A DNA stretch of 64,000 bases, from assembly GCF_003318235.1 (NCBI RefSeq), contig NZ_QOCG01000006.1:186001-250000 (forward strand). The letters are read 5' to 3'. The stretch comes from Loktanella sp. D2R18 (lineage in GTDB: Bacteria; Pseudomonadota; Alphaproteobacteria; Rhodobacterales; Rhodobacteraceae). A model generated the notes under the pieces. The model was given only the letters and a program-made list of their open reading frames with translations. It did no database searches and had not been told where the DNA came from. The first letter of the stretch is position 1, and each line of letters starts with the position of its first letter. The translations under genes were made by a program, and so were the position numbers. Shown one piece after another: positions 24,133 through 33,273 of the stretch.

Positions 24133-24909
24133 TTACTCGCGGCTACCGAACAACTGCAGCAAGAAGATGAACATGTTGATGAAATCAAGGTACAGGTTCA
24201 GCGCACCCATGATTGCGGCTTTGGCCAACCATTCGCTGTCGCCGTGGGCGGCATGCGCGATATAGTCCGTTTTGATTTTCTGCGTGTCATAGGCTGTCAG
24301 ACCCGCAAAGATCAGAACACCGATGGCAGAGATCGCAAACATGATCGCAGGGGACTGCAAGAAGATGTTGACGACCATCGCAACGATTAATCCAACAAGA
24401 CCCATCATCAAGAACGTACCCATGCCGGACAGGTCTTTTTTGGTGGTATAGCCATAGAGCGAGAGGCTCGCAAATGCGATGGCTGTGATCAAGAAGATCT
24501 GCACGATGGACGCGCCAGTGTAGACTAGGAAGATAGAGCTAAGCGAAAGCCCCATGACGGCTGCAAATGCGTAAAACACAAGCTGCGCAGTTGCAGATGA
24601 CATGCGGTTGATCATCGCGCTCAGGCCAAAGACAAAAGCGAGAGGTGCGAACATGATGACGTAGCGTAGTGGTGTTGTGTAAATCAAACGACCAAGTTCA
24701 GTCAGATACTGACCTTCGCGCAATGCAACCTGTGCTCCCGCTGGGTCAGAAGTGACGGCAAGCCCAGCAATCGCCCAAGCGGCCAATGCAGTGATGACCA
24801 TGCCGATGGACATGGTCGCGTAAACTTTGTTCATGTGCGTGCGCAGACCTTCGTCTATCGCGTTGCTGCGCGTCTGTGCGCCAGCATTTGCCCAATCGTA
24901 TTCTGCCAT
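24133..24909 (-). CDS. Bax inhibitor-1/YccA family membrane protein
   Basis: This 258-residue protein has seven membrane helices and the BI-1 features: an N-terminal MNKVYATMSIGM run entering helix 1, acidic residues in the last helices (LTAYDTQKIK) and the C-terminal ALNLYLDFINMFIFLLQLFG segment. BI-1/TMBIM proteins act as pH-sensitive calcium leaks; the bacterial member YetJ is the model. YccA-type members also interact with FtsH. The ATG at 24909 (MAEYDWANAG) is the family-like start, with a GGAGGCCACC ribosome site region just upstream. The frame open to 24978 is not needed. Confidence 0.9.
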   Translation of the reverse strand: MAEYDWANAGAQTRSNAIDEGLRTHMNKVYATMSIGMVITALAAWAIAGLAVTSDPAGAQVALREGQYLTELGRLIYTTPLRYVIMFAPLAFVFGLSAMINRMSSATAQLVFYAFAAVMGLSLSSIFLVYTGASIVQIFLITAIAFASLSLYGYTTKKDLSGMGTFLMMGLVGLIVAMVVNIFLQSPAIMFAISAIGVLIFAGLTAYDTQKIKTDYIAHAAHGDSEWLAKAAIMGALNLYLDFINMFIFLLQLFGSRE

Positions 24910-25012
24910 GGTGGCCTCCAAATAATGTCTGGGCTCTGGGAAATAGAGCCGTTGTTGGCAATATTGGCAGCTATGCACGATTTTTCAAGGGCAATGCCGG
25001 ACAATCACAGGA

Positions 25013-25240
25013 TTAAATGTCGCCATTTTTCCAGTTTTGTGGCGCGTCCCAGGGTGCTTTGCTGGCTTCTTGCATGGCTTGGGCCCTTGTAATGCCGACA
25101 TCGCGCAACAGACGATCGTCAAGATTCCGCAGCTGGTGGCGTTGGCGTGCAACCCCAAAGGCGGTGATGATGTGTGCCAGCAGGCTAACACGTTGGCGCG
25201 GGTGGCATGTGGCGGTGTGGTTCAGTGCGTGTGACATCAT
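25013..25240 (-). CDS. DUF1127 (YjiS-like) small protein
   Basis: This 75-residue protein has a basic DUF1127 domain with the family core RQLRNLDDRLLRDVGITRAQA (about 36-55) and an ending WDAPQNW. Such short Arg-rich proteins occur widely in Rhodobacteraceae; some bind RNA and affect phosphate or stress pathways. The first two codons are both ATG, so the start is 25240 or 25237. It is divergent from the LysR regulator, with about 110 bases between them; LysR proteins often control their divergent neighbour. Confidence 0.85.
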   Translation of the reverse strand: MMSHALNHTATCHPRQRVSLLAHIITAFGVARQRHQLRNLDDRLLRDVGITRAQAMQEASKAPWDAPQNWKNGDI

Positions 25241-25351
25241 ATGTCCTTTCGTGATGTTTGGCGGTGTTTGTATTTCTATGCTTGATGAGTACCCGCTCTA
25301 TGTGCATTATGGAAATGAATGTTTGAGTTATAACACATCAAGGAAATTGAT

Positions 25352-26224
25352 ATGGCGCGAAATCTTGATCTGACGGCGTTGCGGTCGTTTGTTGCTGTGG
25401 CTGATACCGGCGGGGTGACAAAGGCGGCCGGGCTTTTGAACCTGACACAATCAGCTGTCTCAATGCAGCTAAAGCGGCTTGAAGAATCGCTTGATGCGTC
25501 TCTATTGGACCGCTCTGCACGCACCATTGGGTTGACGTCGCAGGGCGAGCTATTGCTCAGCTACGCCCGGCGGATGCTCACGCTGAACGACGAGATATAC
25601 GGAAAGCTGACCGCCACGCAGTATGAATGCGAAATTACGCTTGGGGTGCCACATGATATTGTCTACCCGGTGATCCCTACCGTTCTGAAGCAGTTTTCAG
25701 CCGCTTACCCGCGCGTGCGTGTGCATCTTGTATCGTCCTTCACCCGCGAATTGGTGGCCAATTTTAAGCAAGGTAAGGTCGATGTAATTTTGACCACTGA
25801 AGACACCGTGGACGCGGGCGGCGAAACATTGACGCAAATCCCATTGATTTGGGTTGGCGCGCCGGGCGGACAGATTTGGAAGCAACGGCCGTTGCGGCTG
25901 GCCTATGAAGAACACTGCATTTTCCGCAAATTCGTGCAGCGCCGTCTGGACGAAGCCGGAATCCCTTGGGATATGGTTGTCGAAAGCAATTCAAGCCGCA
26001 CGATTGAAGCAACTGTCAGTGCCGATATGGCCGTGCATACCATGCTTGAAGGCACACAACCGCGTCATTTCGAACAGATCAATCATCAAGGCAGCTTGCC
26101 GACGCTACGCAGTATGAACGTCAATATGTATCAGGCGCGCCTTGATGATGGACCTGTCATCCGGGACCTTGCGGGGTTTATACGCGATGGATTTGCGACA
26201 ATGCGCGCGCCGGCTATGGCGTAA
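25352..26224 (+). CDS. LysR family transcriptional regulator
   Basis: This 290-residue protein has an N-terminal winged HTH (LTALRSFVAVADTGGVTKAAGLLNLTQSAVSMQLKR, typical LysR) and a substrate-binding-like effector domain (about 90-290). The DNA-binding domain resembles LrhA/HexA-type regulators, with a short effector domain. AGGAA at 25341-25345 precedes the ATG. It faces the DUF1127 gene and probably controls it and itself. The coinducer is unknown. Its 3' end overlaps the convergent oxidoreductase gene by 11 bases. Confidence 0.9.
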   Translation: MARNLDLTALRSFVAVADTGGVTKAAGLLNLTQSAVSMQLKRLEESLDASLLDRSARTIGLTSQGELLLSYARRMLTLNDEIYGKLTATQYECEITLGVPHDIVYPVIPTVLKQFSAAYPRVRVHLVSSFTRELVANFKQGKVDVILTTEDTVDAGGETLTQIPLIWVGAPGGQIWKQRPLRLAYEEHCIFRKFVQRRLDEAGIPWDMVVESNSSRTIEATVSADMAVHTMLEGTQPRHFEQINHQGSLPTLRSMNVNMYQARLDDGPVIRDLAGFIRDGFATMRAPAMA

Positions 26225-27173
26225 CGACAACCTTGCCAATAGATTTGCGCGTGCGCAGCAAATCAAGCGCATCCGCTGCTTGGGCCAAAGGCAGGACATC
26301 GCTGATATGCGGTTTCAGCCGCCCGGCGATCTGCCATTCCATCAACGTGCGCAGGCTGTCTGTCAGCGCTTCGGGATTGAATTTGAGATATCCACCCCAG
26401 TAAAACCCGATGACGCTGATGTTTTTGACCATCAAGATATTGGCAGGGATAGGGGGGACCGCGCCGCTCGCAAATCCGATGGTGAGAATGCGGGCCTCGC
26501 GGTTGCAGGCGCCGAAAGCCGCTTTGAAAAGATCGCCACCGACCGGATCATAGACAACATCCGCACCGCCAAGCGCTTTGACGGCTTCTTTGATGTCATC
26601 TGACGTGCTGTCGATCAGGTGGTTGGCCCCAGCGTCCTTTGCTGCCTTTAATTTACCTGCACCGCGCGCCACCGCAATAACTGTCGCGCCCATTGCTTTG
26701 CCAACTTCAACCGCAGTGAGCCCAACGCCGCCGGCCGCGCCAAGCACCAAAAGCGTTTCTCCGGCTTGCAATTGGGCGCGCCGGGTCAGCGCAAGGTGGG
26801 ACGTACCATAGGCAACCATAAATCCGGCTGCGACCTCGGACCGCATTGCATCAGGGATCGGTGTGCAAAGATGTGCAGGGAAGACACCCTTTTCGGCTAG
26901 CCCACCCGCACCGCCAAATACGGTAACGCGGGTACCAATGGCGGGGCTTGTGACGCCGGGACCATGGGCAATGACGGTACCGCAAACCTCCATCCCAAGG
27001 GTAAAGGGCAGGGTGGGGGTGTCTTGATAGGTACCTTTTGCCATCAACAGATCAGCGAAATTCAAACCGCAAGCCGCAATATCGAGCAAAACCTCGCCAG
27101 ATTGGGGCGTTGGCACAGGGATTTCGATGATTTGTGGCGGTTGTTGGTGTGAATTGACCTGAAAAGCGCGCAT
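26214..27173 (-). CDS. NADPH:quinone oxidoreductase / medium-chain zinc-less dehydrogenase
   Basis: This 319-residue MDR-family protein has a GroES-like N-terminal part (about 1-120) and a Rossmann fold with the nucleotide-binding motif LGAAGGVGLTAVEVGKAMGA near 142-161. It lacks the structural-zinc cysteine cluster, which puts it with quinone oxidoreductases (QOR/NQO-like) that use NADPH. ATG 27173 (MRAFQVNSHQQ) is the family-like start; the upstream ATG at 27194 adds seven residues only. No neighbour points to a substrate. Confidence 0.87.
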   Translation of the reverse strand: MRAFQVNSHQQPPQIIEIPVPTPQSGEVLLDIAACGLNFADLLMAKGTYQDTPTLPFTLGMEVCGTVIAHGPGVTSPAIGTRVTVFGGAGGLAEKGVFPAHLCTPIPDAMRSEVAAGFMVAYGTSHLALTRRAQLQAGETLLVLGAAGGVGLTAVEVGKAMGATVIAVARGAGKLKAAKDAGANHLIDSTSDDIKEAVKALGGADVVYDPVGGDLFKAAFGACNREARILTIGFASGAVPPIPANILMVKNISVIGFYWGGYLKFNPEALTDSLRTLMEWQIAGRLKPHISDVLPLAQAADALDLLRTRKSIGKVVVTP

Positions 27174-27251
27174 CTGACTTCGAATCACTCCCATGAACTA
27201 ACAAATCTTGCTTATCAGACCGAAGGAGCTCTCTTCAATTCGCTCAGTTTT

Positions 27252-27302
27252 TTACCATTTGGTAACTAATTCTTCTGGTTGAACCTGTCCTTAAGGTAAG
27301 GA
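27252..27302 (+). promoter_or_regulatory. Two palindromes upstream of the XRE regulator
   Basis: TTACC-ATTT-GGTAA at 27252-27265 and TCCTTA-AGG-TAAGGA at 27288-27302 lie in the 278-base gap before the XRE gene, which has no other gene. Both sit between divergent genes, so they may be operators, for example for autoregulation. Confidence 0.4.
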
Positions 27303-27451
27303 TGGGTGCTGCAACCGTTGCGTGTTCTTGTTTGAAGGTGCAATGCATGGGTATCGGAGACAAAATATGGACGTTCTTTCGTCTGCATTGCGCTCCAGAT
27401 TCATAACGCGGTTAGTGATTTGCCGCAGAAAACCGCACGAAGGAACGATTG

Positions 27452-27823
27452 ATGAAACACCCGGTAGATGTACATGTTGGCAAGCGTATTCGCCATCGCC
27501 GTTGGATGAACGGTACGACACAGCAACAATTGGCTGAAAATGTTGGGATCAAATTCCAACAAATCCAAAAATATGAAACTGGTATGAACCGGGTTAGCGC
27601 GTCGCGGCTTTGGGATATCGCACATGTTCTGGATGTGCCTGTTTCCTTCTTTTTTGAAGGGCTTGAGCAAGAAGCAGACGCTGACGCCCCCAATGGCAAC
27701 ATGCCCGGCGATATTCTGACAGATAAAGAAGCGCTTGAATTGCTGCGTTCTTACTATGCAATTCCTGAAAACCAGCGCCGTCGCCTGTTTGACCTGGCGC
27801 GCGTTCTTAGCGAAGCGGCCTAA
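27452..27823 (+). CDS. XRE family transcriptional regulator (PraR-like)
   Basis: This 123-residue protein has a Cro/C1-type HTH (residues about 11-65; VGKRIRHRRWMNGTTQQQLA and GIKFQQIQKYETG) and a short helical C-terminus with LTDKEALELLRSYYAIPENQRR. This is a well-known alphaproteobacterial type that includes rhizobial PraR, a repressor tied to biofilm and quorum sensing. AGGAA at 27441-27445 supports ATG 27452; TTG at 27449 is also open. The stop is 71 bases from hisN. Confidence 0.88.
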   Translation: MKHPVDVHVGKRIRHRRWMNGTTQQQLAENVGIKFQQIQKYETGMNRVSASRLWDIAHVLDVPVSFFFEGLEQEADADAPNGNMPGDILTDKEALELLRSYYAIPENQRRRLFDLARVLSEAA

Positions 27824-27893
27824 AGCCGCCTTGACCTGCCCATCTGCAGCGCGTTACCGCTTTGGTGACAATAGCTGCAGACGGGACGATCAT

Positions 27894-28703
27894 ATGACGA
27901 TTGATAGCAACCTTCAGGCCGAGCTAATCCGCGTCGCACATCTGCTTGCGAATGCGGCCCGACCTGAAACTCTGACGCACTTTCGAACGCCCGGATTGGT
28001 TGCGCAAGACAAGGGCGTGCAAGGGTTTGATCCCGTTACGGTTGCGGACCGTGCCGCTGAACAAGCAATGCGCGCGATCCTGAAAGCTGAACGCCCGCGT
28101 GACGCGATCTTGGGCGAAGAATTTGGTGCAACCTCTGGTACATCTGGGCTGACATGGGTCTTGGACCCAATCGATGGCACCCGCGGCTATATTAGTGGTA
28201 CCCCGACTTGGGGAGTTTTAATTTCAGTTGCAGATGAAAACGGCCCCTTGTTTGGGCTGATTGATCAGCCGTTTATTGGCGAACGTTTTGCTGGAGGCTT
28301 TGGTGTCGCCGAAGTTGCCGGGCCTATGGGCACCCAACCGCTTGCGACCTTGCCCGCGCGCGCACTGTCTGATGCGATCCTTTTGTCCACCTTCCCCGAA
28401 GTGGGTACTGAGGCCGAAGCAAAAGCATTTCACACCGTTGCCAAACGCGCCAAGCTGACCCGTTACGGAATGGATTGTTACGGCTACGCGCTGTTGGCCG
28501 CAGGGCAAGTTGATCTGGTAATCGAAGCGGGCCTGAACGCTTATGATATTCAGGCCCCGATTGCAGTGATCCACGCCGCAGGCGGGATTGTCACCGATTG
28601 GACCGGCAATCCTGTGCATGAAGGTGGTCAGGTTCTGGCCGCAGCGAACCTGGAAATCCATGCGCAAGCGCTGGCAATTTTGCAGGAAGCAATCGATGGC
28701 TGA
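27894..28703 (+). CDS. hisN: Histidinol-phosphatase, inositol-monophosphatase type
   Basis: This 269-residue protein belongs to the IMPase fold. The metal site is visible: ILGEEFG near residue 66, DPIDGTRGYISG near 88 and AYDIQAPIAVIHAAGG near 215 (where the family's WD is YD). The RGY after DPIDGT marks the HisN subgroup, which removes phosphate from L-histidinol phosphate. The ATG at 27894 is preferred; the frame upstream to 27735 is a shadow of the XRE gene. Its 3' end overlaps the next gene by eight bases, giving coupled translation. Confidence 0.87.
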   Translation: MTIDSNLQAELIRVAHLLANAARPETLTHFRTPGLVAQDKGVQGFDPVTVADRAAEQAMRAILKAERPRDAILGEEFGATSGTSGLTWVLDPIDGTRGYISGTPTWGVLISVADENGPLFGLIDQPFIGERFAGGFGVAEVAGPMGTQPLATLPARALSDAILLSTFPEVGTEAEAKAFHTVAKRAKLTRYGMDCYGYALLAAGQVDLVIEAGLNAYDIQAPIAVIHAAGGIVTDWTGNPVHEGGQVLAAANLEIHAQALAILQEAIDG

Positions 28704-30030
28704 AACGCTGATCAAAAATGCTGACATCATTCTGACGATGGATGATGCGCGCCGCGAATTAAAAGGCGCAGATATTTTGATCAAGGATGGTGTGATTGCG
28801 GCGGTCGGGCAGGGTCTATCAACGCATGGCCGGACCGTTGACGCCAGTGGCACGATCGCGACGCCGGGGCTGGTGAATACGCACCATCATCTTTATCAAA
28901 CGTTGACCCGTGCGGTACCCGGCGCGCAAGATGCGCTGCTATTTGGCTGGCTGCAACGGCTCTATCCGATCTGGGCGCGTTTTGGGCCCGAGGAAATGTT
29001 TGTGTCGGCCCAAATTGGTCTTGCCGAATTGGCGCTGTCGGGCTGCACGCTCACGTCTGATCACCTGTATCTTTACCCCAACGGGTCGCGGTTGGATGAC
29101 ACGATTGCCGCTGCTCAAGAGGTCGGTTTGCGGTTCCACGCGACGCGTGGCGCGATGAGCATTGGCGAAAGCGACGGTGGGTTGCCGCCCGATAGTTTGG
29201 TCGAAGATGAAAACGCCATCCTGCAAGATAGTATCCGGGTCATTGACGCGTTTCACGACCCCAATCCCGGTGCGATGGTGCGCGTGGGCGTGGCCCCTTG
29301 CAGCCCGTTTTCCGTCAGCCGTGATCTGATGCGCGATGCGGCGATCTTGGCGCGTGACAAGGGCGTGATGATGCATACGCATCTGGCCGAAAACGACGAA
29401 GATATTGCCTATTCTCTTGAAAAATTCGGCTGCCGTCCCGGCCAATATGCCGAAGACCTTGGCTGGACAGGGGATGATGTCTGGCACGCCCATTGCGTGA
29501 AGCTTGACGGGCAAGAGATTGATCTGTTCGCCCGCAGTCGCACGGGCGTCGCGCATTGTCCGTGCTCTAACTGTCGGCTTGGGTCTGGCATCGCGCCTGT
29601 GCGCGCGATGCGCGACGCGGGCGTGAATGTTGGGCTGGGCGTCGACGGATCCGCGAGCAACGATATCGGAAATCTGGTGGGAGAGGCCCGCCAAACCATG
29701 CTGTTGCAACGGGTGCAAAACGGGGCCGACGCGATGTCAGCGCGCGAGGCGCTTGAAATCGCGACGCGTGGCGGCGCGCAGGTTTTAGGGCGTGATGATT
29801 GTGGCCAGATTGCGGTAGGTATGCGTGCAGATATCGCACTTTGGGATGCGCAAGCCGTTGAAAATGCAGGATCTTGGGACCCTGCTGCACTTATATTAGC
29901 AGGGCCACAAAAAACCCGCGATTTGTTTGTAGAAGGAAAACAAGTCGTGTCAGATGGTCAAATGACAACCGTTAATCTGGGCGCGACGATCCGTCGTCAA
30001 AACGATTTGGCGCGAAAGCTACTAGATTAG
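28696..30030 (+). CDS. 8-oxoguanine deaminase (amidohydrolase)
   Basis: This 444-residue amidohydrolase has the metal motif NTHHHLYQT near residue 58, the catalytic THLAEND near 225, VWHAHCV near 265 and the metal Asp in LGVDGSASND near 316. The segment GWLQRLYPIWARF and the LYLYPNG run place it with 8-oxoguanine/cytosine deaminases rather than the AtzA or GuaD groups. It would turn 8-oxoguanine into urate, helping clean oxidised purines. It overlaps hisN by eight bases. A guanine deaminase is close by on the other strand. Confidence 0.87.
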   Translation: MAETLIKNADIILTMDDARRELKGADILIKDGVIAAVGQGLSTHGRTVDASGTIATPGLVNTHHHLYQTLTRAVPGAQDALLFGWLQRLYPIWARFGPEEMFVSAQIGLAELALSGCTLTSDHLYLYPNGSRLDDTIAAAQEVGLRFHATRGAMSIGESDGGLPPDSLVEDENAILQDSIRVIDAFHDPNPGAMVRVGVAPCSPFSVSRDLMRDAAILARDKGVMMHTHLAENDEDIAYSLEKFGCRPGQYAEDLGWTGDDVWHAHCVKLDGQEIDLFARSRTGVAHCPCSNCRLGSGIAPVRAMRDAGVNVGLGVDGSASNDIGNLVGEARQTMLLQRVQNGADAMSAREALEIATRGGAQVLGRDDCGQIAVGMRADIALWDAQAVENAGSWDPAALILAGPQKTRDLFVEGKQVVSDGQMTTVNLGATIRRQNDLARKLLD

Positions 30031-30039
30031 GAGAGCGCA

Positions 30040-30513
30040 TTGCTTTTTCAAAAATTGTTGTTGGCATGTGCCGTTGCATCGCTTGCGGCCTGTACTGTTT
30101 CCGCACCAACCACTGCGGCTTCGACCCGGTCGGCCCCAGTATCGGGACAATTTCATAGCGATTTGAATCAGTTTCGCGCGGCCAATGGCGTTGCTGAAAT
30201 CCATGCGAGCGCGATGCTCACTGCGATTGCACAAGCCCATGCCGAAGACATGGTCAGCCGCAATTACTTCGGACATGCTTCACCTGGCGGTCCAAATGGG
30301 GCGACCTTGTCGCAACGGATGCGTGCTGGTGGGTGTCGCCCGGGAGCCGCCGCTGAAAACATTGCCCAAGGCCAACAAACTGACGCAAGCGTCTTTGCTG
30401 CATGGCGCGATTCTGCGGGCCACCGTACCAACATGTTAGGCAACCGCTACATCCGCTACGGTCTTGGTCGCGCGGGCAATACTTGGGTTACTGTCTTTGC
30501 GGCAGGCTGCTAA
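30040..30513 (+). CDS. CAP-domain (SCP-like) lipoprotein
   Basis: This 157-residue protein has a lipoprotein signal (LLLACAVASLAAC) and a CAP domain with the motifs AQAHAEDMVSRNYFGH, AENIAQG and WRDSAGHRTNML. Two Cys in the domain may pair. The start is TTG at 30040, supported by AGGAGAG at 30029-30035; no ATG fits. It begins nine bases after the deaminase gene. It is the second CAP protein in the window and is only distantly similar to the one near 8.4 kb. Function unknown. It converges with guaD, four bases overlapping. Confidence 0.83.
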   Translation: MLFQKLLLACAVASLAACTVSAPTTAASTRSAPVSGQFHSDLNQFRAANGVAEIHASAMLTAIAQAHAEDMVSRNYFGHASPGGPNGATLSQRMRAGGCRPGAAAENIAQGQQTDASVFAAWRDSAGHRTNMLGNRYIRYGLGRAGNTWVTVFAAGC

Positions 30514-31799
30514 GCCCGCTGTTTCCCAGCCACATAAACTGCGCTGATCGCCCTGTCGTCGCCCATCATGATGGTCGGGAACAGGGCGTCCCATATATCA
30601 GTGGCGCGTGAATGGCGTTGGGTGATTGCTGGCGTCGAGGCAAGATCAAGCACAGCAATATCGGCCATGGCCCCGGCGCCCAAATGGCCGATTTTCCCAG
30701 ACATATGTAGCGATTGCGCGGACCCTTCGGTGGCTAACCACATCAGCTGTGCCGGATGCAGTGCTATGCCGCGCAATTGCCCGATTTCATAGGCTGCAGC
30801 CATGGTGCGCAGCATCGAAAATGACGATCCGCCACCAGTGTCTGTCGCCAGCCCAATCGATAGTCCGGCCTTTGCCAGCCCCATGAGATCAAACAGGCCC
30901 GACCCAATAAATGTATTCGACGTTGGACAATGCACCACGGCGGCACCGACCTCGCGCAAGCGGTCAATTTCGCGTGACTTTAGGTGGATGGCGTGGCCGT
31001 ACAGCCCCCTTTCACCCAGTAGTCCAAAGGATTCGTAGGTATCCAGATAATCACGGGCATCCGGGAATAACCCTTGAACCCATTCTATTTCAGGAAGCTG
31101 TTCGCTTAGGTGCGTTTGCATCAGGCAATTTGGGTGCTCTGTCCAAAGCGCGCCCAAGGTGGCGAGTTGATCGGGCGTAGATGTCGGCGAAAATCGCGGG
31201 GTGATCGCATATTGCGCGCGCCCGACGCCGTGCCATTTCTCAAGCAGGGATTTGCTATCGTCATAGGCCGATTGCGGCGTGTCTTGCAGGTTGTCGGGGG
31301 CATTGCGGTCCATACAGGTTTTGCCGGCGACCACGGCCATATTGCGCGCGGCTGCAGCCCCAAAAAACGCATCCACACTTGCAGGGTGGATCGTGCAAAA
31401 ACTGGTCAGTGTGGTGGTTCCGTGATCAAGTGCGAGATCAAGCGTGCGTCCGGCGATATCGTCAGCGTAAGCCGGATCACCGAACCGCGCCTCTTCGGGG
31501 AAAGTATAGGTGTTCAGCCAATCAATCAGCTGTTTTCCCCAGCTCGCGATCATGCCTGTTTGCGGATAGTGCATATGCGCGTCAACGAATCCAGCGCTAA
31601 TCAGCGCATCCCCATAATCGGTGACAGCGGCATCTGGGTGGGCAGCGCGTAGGGCGCTGGCGGGGCCAATTTGCGCAATCCGGTCGCCTTCGATCAGCAC
31701 CGCACCCGCGCTGTCGAAATTTACAGCGTCGCGCCAATCCCCGGTCAAAGGATTACCCGAAAAGCCAAGCGTTTGGCCAAGAAGAAGTTGTTTTGTCAT
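30510..31799 (-). CDS. guaD: Guanine deaminase
   Basis: This 429-residue amidohydrolase converts guanine to xanthine. Motifs: the metal-binding VDAHMHYPQTG near 72, the THLSEQLPEIEWV run near 232 (family-specific), GHAIHLKSREIDRL near 270 and the metal Asp in LATDTGGGSSFS near 322. The PQTGMIASWG segment is typical of GuaD. It sits opposite the 8-oxoguanine deaminase, so two purine-base deaminases meet here. It is monocistronic, and the short gap to mgtE must hold promoters for both. Confidence 0.92.
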   Translation of the reverse strand: MTKQLLLGQTLGFSGNPLTGDWRDAVNFDSAGAVLIEGDRIAQIGPASALRAAHPDAAVTDYGDALISAGFVDAHMHYPQTGMIASWGKQLIDWLNTYTFPEEARFGDPAYADDIAGRTLDLALDHGTTTLTSFCTIHPASVDAFFGAAAARNMAVVAGKTCMDRNAPDNLQDTPQSAYDDSKSLLEKWHGVGRAQYAITPRFSPTSTPDQLATLGALWTEHPNCLMQTHLSEQLPEIEWVQGLFPDARDYLDTYESFGLLGERGLYGHAIHLKSREIDRLREVGAAVVHCPTSNTFIGSGLFDLMGLAKAGLSIGLATDTGGGSSFSMLRTMAAAYEIGQLRGIALHPAQLMWLATEGSAQSLHMSGKIGHLGAGAMADIAVLDLASTPAITQRHSRATDIWDALFPTIMMGDDRAISAVYVAGKQRA

Positions 31800-31899
31800 G
31801 GCTCAACCATAAGGGCGCGCCAGAGCCGGGTAAATCGCTGAAATGACATTGCGGACTTGTCGTGATCGGCTATGTTGAACGCGGTAGCGAGGGCAGATC

Positions 31900-33273
31900 A
31901 TGGCAGAGCAAACCGATATCTCCGAAGACGAAACCTTTGGTATCACCGATCGTCTGCTGGCCGATGTACTTGCAGCGGTTGAGGCTAAGGATGCGCAGAG
32001 CGTTGATGCGCTGCTTGACCCGCTACATCCAGCCGATATTGCCCACCTGATCGAACAGATCGACGGTCGAGATCGCCGCGATTTGCTTACGGTTTGGAAA
32101 GGCGGGCTTGATGGGGATACCCTATCAGAACTGCACGAAAGCCTGCGTGAAGAAGTCATCGAACAACTTGCGCCCGCCGAATTGGCCGACGCGGTGCGCG
32201 ATCTGGAAAGCGATGATGTCGTAGATCTTGTCGAATATCTGGGTGATGACCAGCAAGAGGCCGTGCTTGAGGCGCTTGACGCTGGTGACCGGGTGGTCGT
32301 CGAACAGGCGCTGTCCTACCCCGAAGAATCCGCCGGGCGGCATATGCAATCCGAATTGGTGCGCGTGCCTGAACATTGGTCGGTTGGCGAAGCGATCGAT
32401 TATATGCGTTCGGACATTGTGCTGCCGGATCAATTTTATCATGTGATCATGGTCGATGCGCGGCTTAAGGCGGTCGGCTACGTCACGCTTGGCCGTATCC
32501 TGAGCCATGCGCGCGATGTGCCCTTGGTTGATTTGGTCGAAGATACATTCCGCACCTTCCATGTCACCCAAGACGTCGAAGACGTGGCCCAGGCGATCAA
32601 CCACTACCACATGATTACCGCCCCTGTTGTCGATGACGACGGGCGGATTGTCGGGGTGATTACCATTGATGATGCGATGGCGTTTTTGGAAGAAGAAGCC
32701 GAAGAAGATATCTTGCGCCTTGCGGGTGTCGGCGAAGGGTCGCTGTCAGACCGTGTGATAGAGACGACCAAACAGCGGTTCCCATGGCTGGCTGTGAATT
32801 TGGTCACGGCGATTTTTGCATCGCTGGTGATTTCATTGTTCGAAGATACGATTGCCGGGCTTGTTGCGCTGGCTGTACTGATGCCGATTGTTGCGTCGAT
32901 GGGAGGCAACGCAGGCACGCAATCTTTGACGGTGGCAGTGCGCGCGATTGCGACCCGCGATTTGACCGGTGCTAACGTTTGGCGGGTGATCAGACGCGAG
33001 GTACTAGTGGGGCTGATTAACGGGCTGATCTTTGCTCTCGTGATGGGGGTGGTCGGCGTTCTTTGGTTCGGTTCGCCGATGCTTGGTGCGGTGATTGGGG
33101 TTGCGATGGTGATCAATATGGTGATCGCCGGGCTTGCGGGTACAGTGATACCAGTGATGCTAGAACGCTTTCGCATTGACCCTGCCTTGGCCTCTGGCGC
33201 CTTTGTGACGACTGTCACTGATGTGGTTGGGTTCTTTGCCTTCCTCGGACTTGCCGCGATGTGGTTGCTCTGA
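31900..33273 (+). CDS. mgtE: Magnesium transporter MgtE
   Basis: This 457-residue protein has the MgtE plan: an N-domain of helical repeats (about 20-130), two CBS domains (about 140-260) and five membrane helices (about 285-457). The conserved pore run is seen as PIVASMGGNAGTQSLTVAVRAIA near 330. It is a Mg2+ channel gated by cytosolic magnesium bound at acidic sites in the N and CBS domains. The stop shares bases with the next start (TGATG). Confidence 0.94.
   Translation: MAEQTDISEDETFGITDRLLADVLAAVEAKDAQSVDALLDPLHPADIAHLIEQIDGRDRRDLLTVWKGGLDGDTLSELHESLREEVIEQLAPAELADAVRDLESDDVVDLVEYLGDDQQEAVLEALDAGDRVVVEQALSYPEESAGRHMQSELVRVPEHWSVGEAIDYMRSDIVLPDQFYHVIMVDARLKAVGYVTLGRILSHARDVPLVDLVEDTFRTFHVTQDVEDVAQAINHYHMITAPVVDDDGRIVGVITIDDAMAFLEEEAEEDILRLAGVGEGSLSDRVIETTKQRFPWLAVNLVTAIFASLVISLFEDTIAGLVALAVLMPIVASMGGNAGTQSLTVAVRAIATRDLTGANVWRVIRREVLVGLINGLIFALVMGVVGVLWFGSPMLGAVIGVAMVINMVIAGLAGTVIPVMLERFRIDPALASGAFVTTVTDVVGFFAFLGLAAMWLL

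Noticed and set aside
28939-29718. 259-codon minus-strand frame over the 8-oxoguanine deaminase
   Set aside because: Antisense shadow with His/Arg-rich sequence and no family features.
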